DNA of 44,386 nt. It comes from a virus. The notes under the pieces were generated by a model, which saw only the letters and a program-made list of their open reading frames with translations, did no database searches and was not told the origin of the DNA. The stretch is from positions 1 to 44,386 of the IMG/VR virus record IMGVR_UViG_3300030117_001623; one strand, 5' to 3'. Shown piece by piece: positions 39,229 to 44,386 of this stretch (position 1 is the first letter of the stretch; each line of letters starts with the position of its first letter). The translations under genes and the position numbers were made by a program.

Positions 39229-39332
39229 TTGCTAAGTGGTTTTACATCCTTTTCCTTTTTGGTAGGATACTCACTTATCAAGACTTTGCCACTTTTGACA
39301 AATTCTTCACTTTTGTCTACTTTTACGACCAT
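39219..39332 (-). CDS. 37-residue basic protein preceding gp25
   Basis: MVVKVDKSEEFVKSGKVLIS followed by EYPTKKEKDVKPLSKWR and TAA: 37 residues, lysine-rich, no recognised domain. Support: ATG is preceded by GGAG at good spacing, a late promoter lies 20 bases further upstream, and its last 10 bases overlap the gp25 start, so it fills an otherwise empty 131-base gap. It is too short for a standard ORF cut-off. Role unknown; as first gene of the wedge operon it may mainly serve to deliver ribosomes to gp25, or be a small assembly protein. Confidence 0.7.
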   Translation of the reverse strand: MVVKVDKSEEFVKSGKVLISEYPTKKEKDVKPLSKWR

Positions 39333-39352
39333 AGTCACTCCGATCCTAAATC

Positions 39353-39360
39353 TATTTATT
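39353..39360 (-). promoter_or_regulatory. T4-type late promoter (AATAAATA) before the wedge operon
   Basis: AATAAATA on the minus strand abuts the TGA stop of the PAAR-like gene and lies 20 bases before the 37-residue gene, with GGAG between. It would drive the 37-residue gene, gp25, gp6 and the giant gene. Confidence 0.7.
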
Positions 39361-39932
39361 CAACTTCCGATAAAAACGTTAGGACTTGATCCAGATACAA
39401 CGCTAAGGCAATCAAATGGCACAGTATTATTTCCAAACGGGTCTGCAAATCTACCTGCTCTCTTACCTTCTATAAAAACTGTTTTACACGTTGCAAATAA
39501 TCTTCTATTATGTCCAACAGAGGGTTCACGACCATTTCCACCTACACCAGTTGTACAATGCCATGCAGGAGTTGATCTAACAGTCAAACATTTGAATCCT
39601 ATTGATATTGTAGTAAATCTCGTTCGAGTAGGATGAGTTATCAAATCATCTTGATCAATAATAGGTACTAAGTCATTTACTATTACAGTTCTGTTAAAAG
39701 GATCGTTTCCACCTGACTGAGGATTCCTCGGTCTTTGAGGATGAGGTGGCCAAGTTGCAAAATTATTAACGAACGGAACTCGTTTATGTACAATCGTCTC
39801 TTGTAATGATGCATGAGGACAAGGACTAACAAATCCACCACCTGGACCTGGTTGCCAAGTCACACCATTACCTCTTCCGTGTCCGCTACACGTTCCTGTA
39901 AAGAGTGCACACGCTTGATGTCCGCTTGCCAT
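39360..39932 (-). CDS. PAAR-like baseplate spike-tip protein
   Basis: 190 residues, rich in Gly, His and Cys. The C-terminal part reads CKTVFIEGKRAGRFADPFG (149-167), then CLSVVSGSSPNVFIGS (175-190). This is the paired 'V-F-x-x-G-x-x-x-A-R-x-x-D ... I-x-x-G-S-x-x-V-x-I' pattern of PAAR proteins, which sharpen the central spike (T4 gp5.4) and bind a metal through His/Cys. Earlier candidate ligands are CSGHG, SPCPHAS, VHKR and AWHC. It overlaps the 832-residue gene as TAATG and precedes the gp25 operon, consistent with a hub/spike role. It is longer than a minimal PAAR (~90-100) by an N-terminal extension. Exact ligands cannot be set without a model. Confidence 0.7.
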   Translation of the reverse strand: MASGHQACALFTGTCSGHGRGNGVTWQPGPGGGFVSPCPHASLQETIVHKRVPFVNNFATWPPHPQRPRNPQSGGNDPFNRTVIVNDLVPIIDQDDLITHPTRTRFTTISIGFKCLTVRSTPAWHCTTGVGGNGREPSVGHNRRLFATCKTVFIEGKRAGRFADPFGNNTVPFDCLSVVSGSSPNVFIGS

Positions 39933-42430
39933 TACGTTACTTGATAAGGATTACCATACGCAGCAGTTGCTTTTGCCAAAGTTTGTGCTGATTGAGTAAA
40001 ATCATTCAACATAAGCATATTTCCTGATGCTGACCAATTCTGACATCCTGGACCTTGTATTCCACCAAGGAAACTAAAAGTTGATCCAACTCTAGTTGAT
40101 GCAGGAGGTTGTGGGCAACTAAAATGACTTGTCCCTACATTTGCTACATTAACACTAAGATTCACAGTGATATTAGTGTCAATTCTAGGATCAGGACGAA
40201 ACTGCCTTAAAAAGTATTTAGTATATTGAGACGCATATGGTAATTCTGAGAAAGGTCCTTGCACAGTTTCAATATATGACTCATCATACCTAGCAATATT
40301 TGGTTCATCTTGTGTAATTCTATCCATATATGCATTAATATTGTCATTTGCGTCTTTTTGCGACTTAATTAGCATATTTTTGAACTCTCTTGCCTCATTA
40401 GATGTCCCAAAATCGTATTCTGTGATTTTTGAGTAGTTTTCTTTGTTTATCATGGCATTTTTGTAAGGTTCTAAGTCCTCAGAGTTAAATGCCGACTGTG
40501 GAAGGGGGTGGATTCGCTTATTATTGGGGTCTGTTTTGAATTGTACGCTGTCCGCAGTGTTTTCATACGCTCTTTGTGCAGGAGGATACTGAGAATTTGC
40601 AATTAATGCGTCTCTATCGCGTTTTTGGTCTTCCGCAGTGTAAGTTGGGAACGCATCTCCGATATTTGGGAACGCATCGAGCACTTCTAGAGTCCTTGAC
40701 TCGCGCTTTTCGTCAAATGCAGCGTTTGGTGCTACGGAATTGAGCACTTTATGGATATTTCTGACAGTAACCTGTGGCGGATTTGTGCTAGAGTACCCGC
40801 TACCGCCATTTATGACAGTAACAGACGTCAAAACTCCGTTACTAAACTCTCCTTCTACCTCTGCAGGTGTTCCAGTTGCACCTACTGGAGCAGTAATACT
40901 CAATTCTGGTATTCTTCCAAGTGTATTCCACCCAGAACCTCCGCCATCTGTATCAATAGTTACATTAGTTACTCTTCCATTAGTTATCGTTACGGTAGTA
41001 GATGGTTGAGTTAGCGTATTATAGATGTCAGGAGCATTTCTATCAACAGTTCCTATGGTATATTGAACTGATTTTTCACTAAACTCGTATAATCCACCAA
41101 AAAATCCTCTATCAACGATTCCTTTACCTGCTCTTACTGTAACTTGATGTGCTCTGTTGCTTGTATATTGTGTATCTTTGGTAAAATTACTTCCATTTCC
41201 GTCCAAATAAGCAAAATGGTAAGGGAAAAGACCTTTTGAAGTATCATAATCACTTGCAATAGACGGTCCATGGACTACTTGAGTGATTTGATGACCATTT
41301 AGAGTGTCTCCTCTTCGTAAAACATCGGAAATTGTGCCTGATTGACCTGCAACTGGTCCGACACTAGTGATTTTGATGTTCAAAGTGAACGTGGTTGTCG
41401 TGTTGTCGGGGTGTGTATGAGCGTGGGTAAGTTGAAAAACGTCGTTAACAGCATAATTTGTACCAGGATTCATAATTTCCTGTATTTGCCACCTCGTTCC
41501 AGTGAATGCTACTGTGGATCCCGACTCGTCGATGATCGGTTCGACCTTGACATTCAACTTTAAACCCTGTTTTGACCCAGAGTTCAACTCATAGATGTTA
41601 AAAGTACCTGCTGCTTCGTCTCCAGATTGCCAAGTATTCTGTGAAGAGTCGTAAATAATGCCGATTCCCTCTCCTTCATTCCATGCATCGCTATATGTTA
41701 TCCCATCATAAGACGCAGAGAGGTCTAAAACACCGTTAGGGATGGTGCTAGACAGTGTATCATACTCAAATACTATCTTATTACTATTCGTACCAATACC
41801 AAATAAGGTTGGATGTGGGCAATCGGGGTCGCCAGTGTAATCAATATCACTTTCAACAGTATAAGAACAACCTGTGGAAGCGGGGGTACAGGTAAAACCA
41901 CTGCAAGGGAAACAGTTAGTATTACTAAAGGTGATTGGATTATCAGGATCAGTGTTATCTTCCCTCTCTTCGTCCTCTAAATGAAACGCAGGAGTACCTA
42001 TTATACCTGCATTATTGCTTGTATCATACAAATAAGAAAACCAAGTATCACTTGCCTGTATATCAAATGATAGTTGAGAAGGGAAATAGTCATATATTAT
42101 CACAGCACCATCATCACAGAACTGATCACAGGTTGCAGAACGAGTTACTCTACCACAATTTGCACCACTGGCAGGGACAACAAACCCAGATTGACCAAAT
42201 GCTGACTGTCCCTGAGTTAAACACACACGAACACTATCGTACATAACTGCTTGACCAGTACGATTTGGAATATTTGCATCAACTTGACGTATAATATCCT
42301 GAGGATACTCTCTGTATGTCAAACTAATCCTCCTATCACTAGGAAGAGGTTCGTAGTTTAGACACGCATCAGCATCATCACAAGGATCGGTAATAATATT
42401 ACCTAAGTAATCTTTTCTTTTACATCCCAT
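39932..42430 (-). CDS. Cysteine-rich virion structural protein, probably hub or spike associated, 832 aa
   Basis: Not assigned to a T4 gene. The N-terminal ~200 residues are cysteine-rich (DPCDDADAC; NCGRVTRSATCDQFC; NCFPCSGFTCTPASTGC), with YREYPQDIIRQVDANIPNRT near the start. The middle is beta-rich, with EIMNPGTNYAVNDVFQLTHA and Gly-rich repeats TDGGGSGWNTLGRIPELSI and INGGSGYSSTNPPQVTV like those of the giant protein. The C-terminal third is helical and charged (KNMLIKSQKDANDNINAYMD, PYASQYTKYFLRQFRPDPRI) and ends with QTLAKATAAYGNPYQVT. It directly precedes the PAAR-like gene (TAATG), so a spike/hub partner is likely. GC-richer stretches around 40480-40860 and 41340-41560 suggest exchanged segments. 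Start at 42430 overlaps the previous gene by 11 bases. Confidence 0.7.
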   Translation of the reverse strand: MGCKRKDYLGNIITDPCDDADACLNYEPLPSDRRISLTYREYPQDIIRQVDANIPNRTGQAVMYDSVRVCLTQGQSAFGQSGFVVPASGANCGRVTRSATCDQFCDDGAVIIYDYFPSQLSFDIQASDTWFSYLYDTSNNAGIIGTPAFHLEDEEREDNTDPDNPITFSNTNCFPCSGFTCTPASTGCSYTVESDIDYTGDPDCPHPTLFGIGTNSNKIVFEYDTLSSTIPNGVLDLSASYDGITYSDAWNEGEGIGIIYDSSQNTWQSGDEAAGTFNIYELNSGSKQGLKLNVKVEPIIDESGSTVAFTGTRWQIQEIMNPGTNYAVNDVFQLTHAHTHPDNTTTTFTLNIKITSVGPVAGQSGTISDVLRRGDTLNGHQITQVVHGPSIASDYDTSKGLFPYHFAYLDGNGSNFTKDTQYTSNRAHQVTVRAGKGIVDRGFFGGLYEFSEKSVQYTIGTVDRNAPDIYNTLTQPSTTVTITNGRVTNVTIDTDGGGSGWNTLGRIPELSITAPVGATGTPAEVEGEFSNGVLTSVTVINGGSGYSSTNPPQVTVRNIHKVLNSVAPNAAFDEKRESRTLEVLDAFPNIGDAFPTYTAEDQKRDRDALIANSQYPPAQRAYENTADSVQFKTDPNNKRIHPLPQSAFNSEDLEPYKNAMINKENYSKITEYDFGTSNEAREFKNMLIKSQKDANDNINAYMDRITQDEPNIARYDESYIETVQGPFSELPYASQYTKYFLRQFRPDPRIDTNITVNLSVNVANVGTSHFSCPQPPASTRVGSTFSFLGGIQGPGCQNWSASGNMLMLNDFTQSAQTLAKATAAYGNPYQVT

Positions 42431-42641
42431 TTTCGAGTTTATCTAACCTTTTATAAAGGTGATCGAAGTTTTCCTTAATATTTAAGTAATTTTCTTGATC
42501 AGTTGGTTTATAAAGTAACTTATCGTGAACATGTAAGGGCATATCAGAGACATACTCTTCCAATACTTGTATCCTTTCACCTATAACTCTTAAACACTCA
42601 TTAACAGTATTAAGAGCAGTTGCTACTTCTTCTTCATTCAT
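42420..42641 (-). CDS. Small coiled-coil protein, unknown function
   Basis: 73 residues. Two helical stretches (EEVATALNTVNECLRVIGERIQ and ENYLNIKENFDHLYKRLDKL) flank a short MPLHVHDKLLYKPTDQ segment with HxH. The start overlaps the end of the AbrB-like gene by 8 bases (ATGAATGA) and its end overlaps the 832-residue gene by 11. It may be a small assembly factor for the neighbouring structural protein; this is inferred from position only. Confidence 0.75.
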   Translation of the reverse strand: MNEEEVATALNTVNECLRVIGERIQVLEEYVSDMPLHVHDKLLYKPTDQENYLNIKENFDHLYKRLDKLENGM

Positions 42642-42798
42642 CTTCTAGTTTTTTAAAAGTAATCTCTCCATCTATTATATCATATTCCAATTCAGTTTCG
42701 CGATACCAACCAAGTTCTTCACATATTTCATAAGGGATTGTAAGTACTAGATCACCAAAATCATCGTCGTCGAGTTTTGTGGTGAATCTTTTTGACAT
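42634..42798 (-). CDS. AbrB/MazE-like (SpoVT-AbrB fold) small protein
   Basis: 54 residues, MSKRFTTKLDDDDFGDLVLT followed by IPYEICEELGWYRETELEYD and IIDGEITFKKLEDE, then TGA. The order 'x-V-T-I-P-x-E-I-x-x-x-L-G-W-x-x-G-x-x-L-x-x-x-x-x-D-G-x-I-x-x-K-K' is that of the SpoVT/AbrB swapped-hairpin DNA-binding family (AbrB, MazE). It lies 3 bases after the 43044-42802 gene and overlaps the next start by 8, so it is part of a tight operon. Such proteins bind DNA as dimers; here it could regulate late genes or counter a host toxin. No toxin gene is beside it. It falls below usual ORF length cut-offs. Confidence 0.75.
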   Translation of the reverse strand: MSKRFTTKLDDDDFGDLVLTIPYEICEELGWYRETELEYDIIDGEITFKKLEDE

Positions 42799-42801
42799 AT
42801 G

Positions 42802-43044
42802 TTAAAGTTTATATTTAGTGTCGGGGTGGTTAGATTTCCATCCATTCCATAGTGTATATAGTACTTCTGTATTTTTGGTATTGTTTATACCAATATAGAG
42901 ATCAGCAACTGCATACATCTTACTATCCAAGAACCCTTCCTTCCAGATAAGGGTCTGAAGTGCCCATGTTCTCAAGTCTTGATCAAAATCAGGTAAGGGT
43001 CTCATTTTTTCTGGGAAAATTTTTTTATTTTTGAGGGAAATCAT
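42802..43044 (-). CDS. Small unknown phage protein
   Basis: 80 residues from ATG at 43044, or 67 residues from the internal ATG at 43005 (MRPLPDFDQDLRTWALQTLI), which looks a more natural start; neither has a strong Shine-Dalgarno. The sequence is mixed alpha/beta with many aromatics (WKEGFLDSKMYAVADLYIGI, LYTLWNGWKSNHP) and no motif that I recognise. It is the first gene downstream of the consensus promoter at 43237-43265, after a leader of about 185 bases, and is 3 bases from the AbrB-like gene. Confidence 0.7.
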   Translation of the reverse strand: MISLKNKKIFPEKMRPLPDFDQDLRTWALQTLIWKEGFLDSKMYAVADLYIGINNTKNTEVLYTLWNGWKSNHPDTKYKL

Positions 43045-43113
43045 AATACGAATAATATGTAGGTCGCTTTTGGGTACCTTTGTAGGTTAGGGTAGTTTGC
43101 CTTTTTTATTTTA

Positions 43114-43166
43114 GCGGCCACCCGACCCGCGAGAACCCGCGCCACGACTGCGATCTCAGCGACTGC
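43114..43166. other. GC-rich island in a noncoding leader
   Basis: Of these 53 bases 39 are G or C by my count, in a setting that is AT-rich. It holds short direct repeats (ACCCGCG twice, CGACTGC twice) and a CGCG/CGCG mini-hairpin. No ORF, tRNA cloverleaf or known motif was found. The rest of 43045-43208 is AT-rich with no gene seen. Confidence 0.5.
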
Positions 43167-43208
43167 AAAACTGCAAATGTTACTGGTGATACAAAACTAA
43201 CCTGACAT

Positions 43209-43236
43209 AAAAAAAAGAGGGTTGTTGTTCCCTCTT
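43209..43236 (-). terminator. Rho-independent terminator after the 78-residue gene
   Basis: On the minus strand AAGAGGG and CCCTCTT form a 7-bp stem around AACAACAA, followed by a run of Ts. It starts 29 bases after the stop at 43266. Its 5' arm lies directly next to a promoter -10 box. Confidence 0.85.
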
Positions 43237-43265
43237 ATTATAGCACCGTGTGAGAATTTTGTCAA
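43237..43265 (-). promoter_or_regulatory. Consensus sigma70-type promoter abutting the terminator
   Basis: On the minus strand TTGACA (43265-43260), 17 bases, then TATAAT (43242-43237): a perfect consensus with ideal spacing, right after the stop codon at 43266. Expected initiation is near 43230, the last base of the terminator's 5' arm. It would drive the 43044-39360 genes. Confidence 0.8.
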
Positions 43266-43502
43266 CTAGGCAAGTGCTTCGATTTCTTTCTGTGGTACTG
43301 TCTCACACTCTGGTAAATCTGTGTGTCCATCTTTTAACCATTTGTTAATGTGTCGTGAAGTGGTAACGCTGAAAAATTCATCTGTTCTAACAAAACCCCT
43401 TCCAAAGATGTAAGCAGCAACTGGTGTACGGTAACTAAAAAAGATTCTTGCTTCTGAAGTTTCTACTTCTGTTCCGTTTGAGAATACTGGTGTTAAGTTC
43501 AT
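43266..43502 (-). CDS. Small phage protein with S-Y-x-T-P-V-A / H-I-x-K-W motif (possibly DUF8033)
   Basis: 78 residues. The core ARIFFSYRTPVAAYIFGRG, then SVTTSRHINKWL, is a pattern I associate with a small family of phage and cyanobacterial proteins (DUF8033 from memory; unverified). The start ATG is preceded by AAAGGAC and a TATAAT at 43533-43538. It stands alone between the long noncoding region and the terminator, so it is a one-gene unit, probably expressed early. Function unknown. Confidence 0.75.
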   Translation of the reverse strand: MNLTPVFSNGTEVETSEARIFFSYRTPVAAYIFGRGFVRTDEFFSVTTSRHINKWLKDGHTDLPECETVPQKEIEALA

Positions 43503-43532
43503 TTTAAAATGTCCTTTGTTTGTTATACTCTT

Positions 43533-43538
43533 ATTATA
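43533..43538 (-). promoter_or_regulatory. -10 box (TATAAT) upstream of the 78-residue gene
   Basis: TATAAT on the minus strand, followed by AAGAG as at 43237, lies 31 bases before the ATG at 43502. No good -35 is found 16-18 bases upstream; a phage-modified or extended mode of recognition would be needed. Confidence 0.45.
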
Positions 43539-43653
43539 CTGTGTGCTTACCTCTCTGTGTGTACTCTGTGTGCCACTTTGTCAACTGTCACACACCTGTC
43601 TGTCTCTCTGTGTGGTGTGCTGTGTGTGTAGTACAGTTGTTCTTTTTAACCCC

Positions 43654-43669
43654 TACAGTGTTAACTGTA
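43654..43669. promoter_or_regulatory. Operator-like palindrome over a possible promoter
   Basis: TACAGT-GTTA-ACTGTA is a perfect inverted repeat. On the minus strand its first six bases form a TACAGT -10-like box exactly 17 bases from TTGACA at 43692-43687. A dimeric repressor bound here would block that promoter. Confidence 0.45.
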
Positions 43670-43805
43670 ACATAAAAACCCAACTTTGTCAACTCTCTCA
43701 AAAAAATGTGTTGATATGCTGAAAGGGTTGACATTCGGTAAGTTGCGTGCTAAGACTCCGATTCCTCCACACTTAAAAAGGTATAAAACACTTAACTAGG
43801 TTTTT

Positions 43806-43946
43806 TTAAATATTTTCGTCATTCTCCGCCACCCTCCAATATCCCTTACTTCTTACATAATCCCATTCAAAATAAACCAGTTCTTTAACTGCTACCCATA
43901 CAAGAGTAAAATCCTTATTTATGATATAATGGTTATACTTCCGCAT
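43806..43946 (-). CDS. Possible 46-residue protein
   Basis: MRKYNHYIINKDFTLVWVAV, KELVYFEWDYVRSKGYWRVA and ENDENI, then TAA. It begins 6 bases after the stop of the 88-residue gene, as expected in a tight phage operon, and is rich in Trp/Tyr, which is unusual for a chance ORF. No Shine-Dalgarno is clear. A CATAAATA octamer (43916-43923) falls inside it. No known family. Confidence 0.5.
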   Translation of the reverse strand: MRKYNHYIINKDFTLVWVAVKELVYFEWDYVRSKGYWRVAENDENI

Positions 43947-43952
43947 GTCTTA

Positions 43953-44219
43953 TTATGCCCAATCATCTAACGTTAAAGAGTTTTTATTGCTCTTTGTCAA
44001 ATGCCTGTTTGGTTTGTCTAATTTTTTCATTTGTTCCCATTCTCCAGGAAAAACCAAAACCTTCACTTGAATAAGTTTGTTAACTGCATTTTTTGCTGTT
44101 CTCTCGTCTCTGGGTATCTCCCTAACAACTAGCGTTATATAATCGCTAGAAATAAAATCGATATAACCTATATCGTTTTTGCTTTGGTAGTAGTCTCCTT
44201 TTTTAAAGTTTGGTTTCAT
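43953..44219 (-). CDS. Small basic phage protein, unknown function
   Basis: 88 residues. The N-terminal half (FKKGDYYQSKNDIGYIDFIS, DYITLVVREIP) looks like a small SH3/KOW-like beta barrel ('G-D-x-Y-x-S-x-x-x-x-G-x-I-x-x-I'). The C-terminal half is charged and helical with FPGEWEQMKKLDKPNRH and an acidic end LTLDDWA. The ATG overlaps the stop of the upstream gene as ATGA. The barrel idea is from pattern only. Confidence 0.7.
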   Translation of the reverse strand: MKPNFKKGDYYQSKNDIGYIDFISSDYITLVVREIPRDERTAKNAVNKLIQVKVLVFPGEWEQMKKLDKPNRHLTKSNKNSLTLDDWA

Positions 44220-44383
44220 ATCTTAATGTAGGGAAATCGGTTGTTATCAAAGAAAATTAACTTATTATGTGCTAAACACTTCGCATCTAAATGTTCATCA
44301 TAGATAGCAACATTTTTATTAAGTTGCTCTTCGTTTAGTTGCTTAAGTTCTTCTAATAGTTCCTTATAGGTCATAGTTGCCAT
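44216..44383 (-). CDS. Conserved small phage protein (MTYKELLEEL family); start near window edge
   Basis: 55 residues from ATG at 44383, or 52 from ATG at 44374 (MTYKELLEELKQLNEEQLNK), which I prefer because this opening followed by N-V-A-I-Y-D is typical of small proteins found in many phages. The C-terminal part is KLIFFDNNRFPYIKI. The frame is open to the right edge, so an earlier start cannot be excluded. It overlaps the next gene as ATGA. Function unknown. Confidence 0.65.
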   Translation of the reverse strand: MATMTYKELLEELKQLNEEQLNKNVAIYDEHLDAKCLAHNKLIFFDNNRFPYIKI

Positions 44384-44386
44384 AAT

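Larger units (their letters stand above)
43503..43805. other. Noncoding region of 303 bases with GT-rich tract and promoter elements
   Basis: No convincing gene. It contains a GT/CT-rich tract (about 43540-43631), two exact copies of AGTTGACAAAG on the minus strand (43576-43586 and 43684-43694; a near copy at 43257-43267 is the -35 of the consensus promoter), TATAAT on the minus strand at 43533-43538, and a palindrome at 43654-43669. A plus-strand ORF here is low-complexity Cys/Leu/Val sequence and is not accepted. Confidence 0.6.

Noticed and set aside
40740-41014. Two plus-strand ORFs of 87-89 codons
   Set aside because: Antisense to Gly-rich repeats of the 832-residue gene; no start signals and no family resemblance.
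43045-43208. Possible tRNA or small RNA gene around the GC-rich island
   Set aside because: No cloverleaf arms or T-loop motif on either strand; only short hairpins can be drawn.
43540-43631. GT-rich tract as a possible microsatellite or CRISPR-like repeat
   Set aside because: No fixed repeat unit or spacer pattern; it is simple low-complexity DNA.
43516-43722. Plus-strand ORF of 68 codons in the noncoding region
   Set aside because: Low-complexity Cys/Leu/Val product from a GT/CT-rich tract, opposite to all other genes, no ribosome binding site.
43916-43923. CATAAATA octamer within the 46-residue ORF
   Set aside because: The next gene downstream starts over 400 bases away; kept only as a note because AT-rich DNA makes such octamers common.

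Overview
The window looks like a piece of a marine T4-like myovirus of the cyanophage type (a Prochlorococcus/Synechococcus phage is the best guess, a pelagiphage the alternative). The reasons are a leftward run of T4-like baseplate genes (gp25, gp6, a protein in the gp7 position, gp8-like), the DUF4815-type structural protein, YHYH and cupredoxin-like domains in virion proteins, late-promoter motifs of the NATAAATA type, and low overall GC. No host genes, tRNAs, integrases, insertion sequences or CRISPR arrays were seen. All genes I accept are on the minus strand, so the window reads right to left. Phage and host names are inferred from family knowledge; no search was run. Layout from right to left. 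(1) 44383-43266 holds small unknown phage genes. They are followed by about 300 noncoding bases with a palindrome over a possible promoter, and then by a consensus sigma70-type promoter that abuts and partly shares a rho-independent terminator (43209-43265). (2) 43044-39360 holds small genes (one AbrB/MazE-like), then an 832-residue cysteine-rich structural protein and a PAAR-like spike-tip protein. (3) After a late promoter at 39353 comes the baseplate wedge block: a 37-residue protein, gp25, gp6 and a 6617-residue protein that occupies 19.9 kb, 45% of the window. (4) After a late promoter at 16883 come a 422-residue fibre-like protein with a C-terminal cupredoxin-like domain and a 1528-residue protein with nested cupredoxin-like and YHYH domains. 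(5) After a late promoter at 10992 come a gp8-like wedge protein, the 2408-residue DUF4815-type protein and two small coiled-coil proteins, closed by a terminator at 1722. (6) After a late promoter at 1707 comes a tail fibre gene that runs off the left edge. Most neighbouring genes overlap by TAATG or ATGA, or lie within 6 bases of each other, so each block is probably co-transcribed and translationally coupled. Together the products would build the baseplate and its attached fibres and adhesins. The most remarkable content is the domain architecture. The giant protein in the gp7 position is a mosaic of Gly-rich beta repeats, a YHYH domain, an EF-hand-like loop, a seven-blade propeller-like region, two LamG-like domains, an array of about 100-residue repeats and helical repeats. 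Copies of its repeat module appear to have been inserted into other domains. In the 1528-residue protein, cupredoxin-like domains are nested inside another cupredoxin and inside a YHYH domain, with copper-ligand residues kept in some copies and lost in another.
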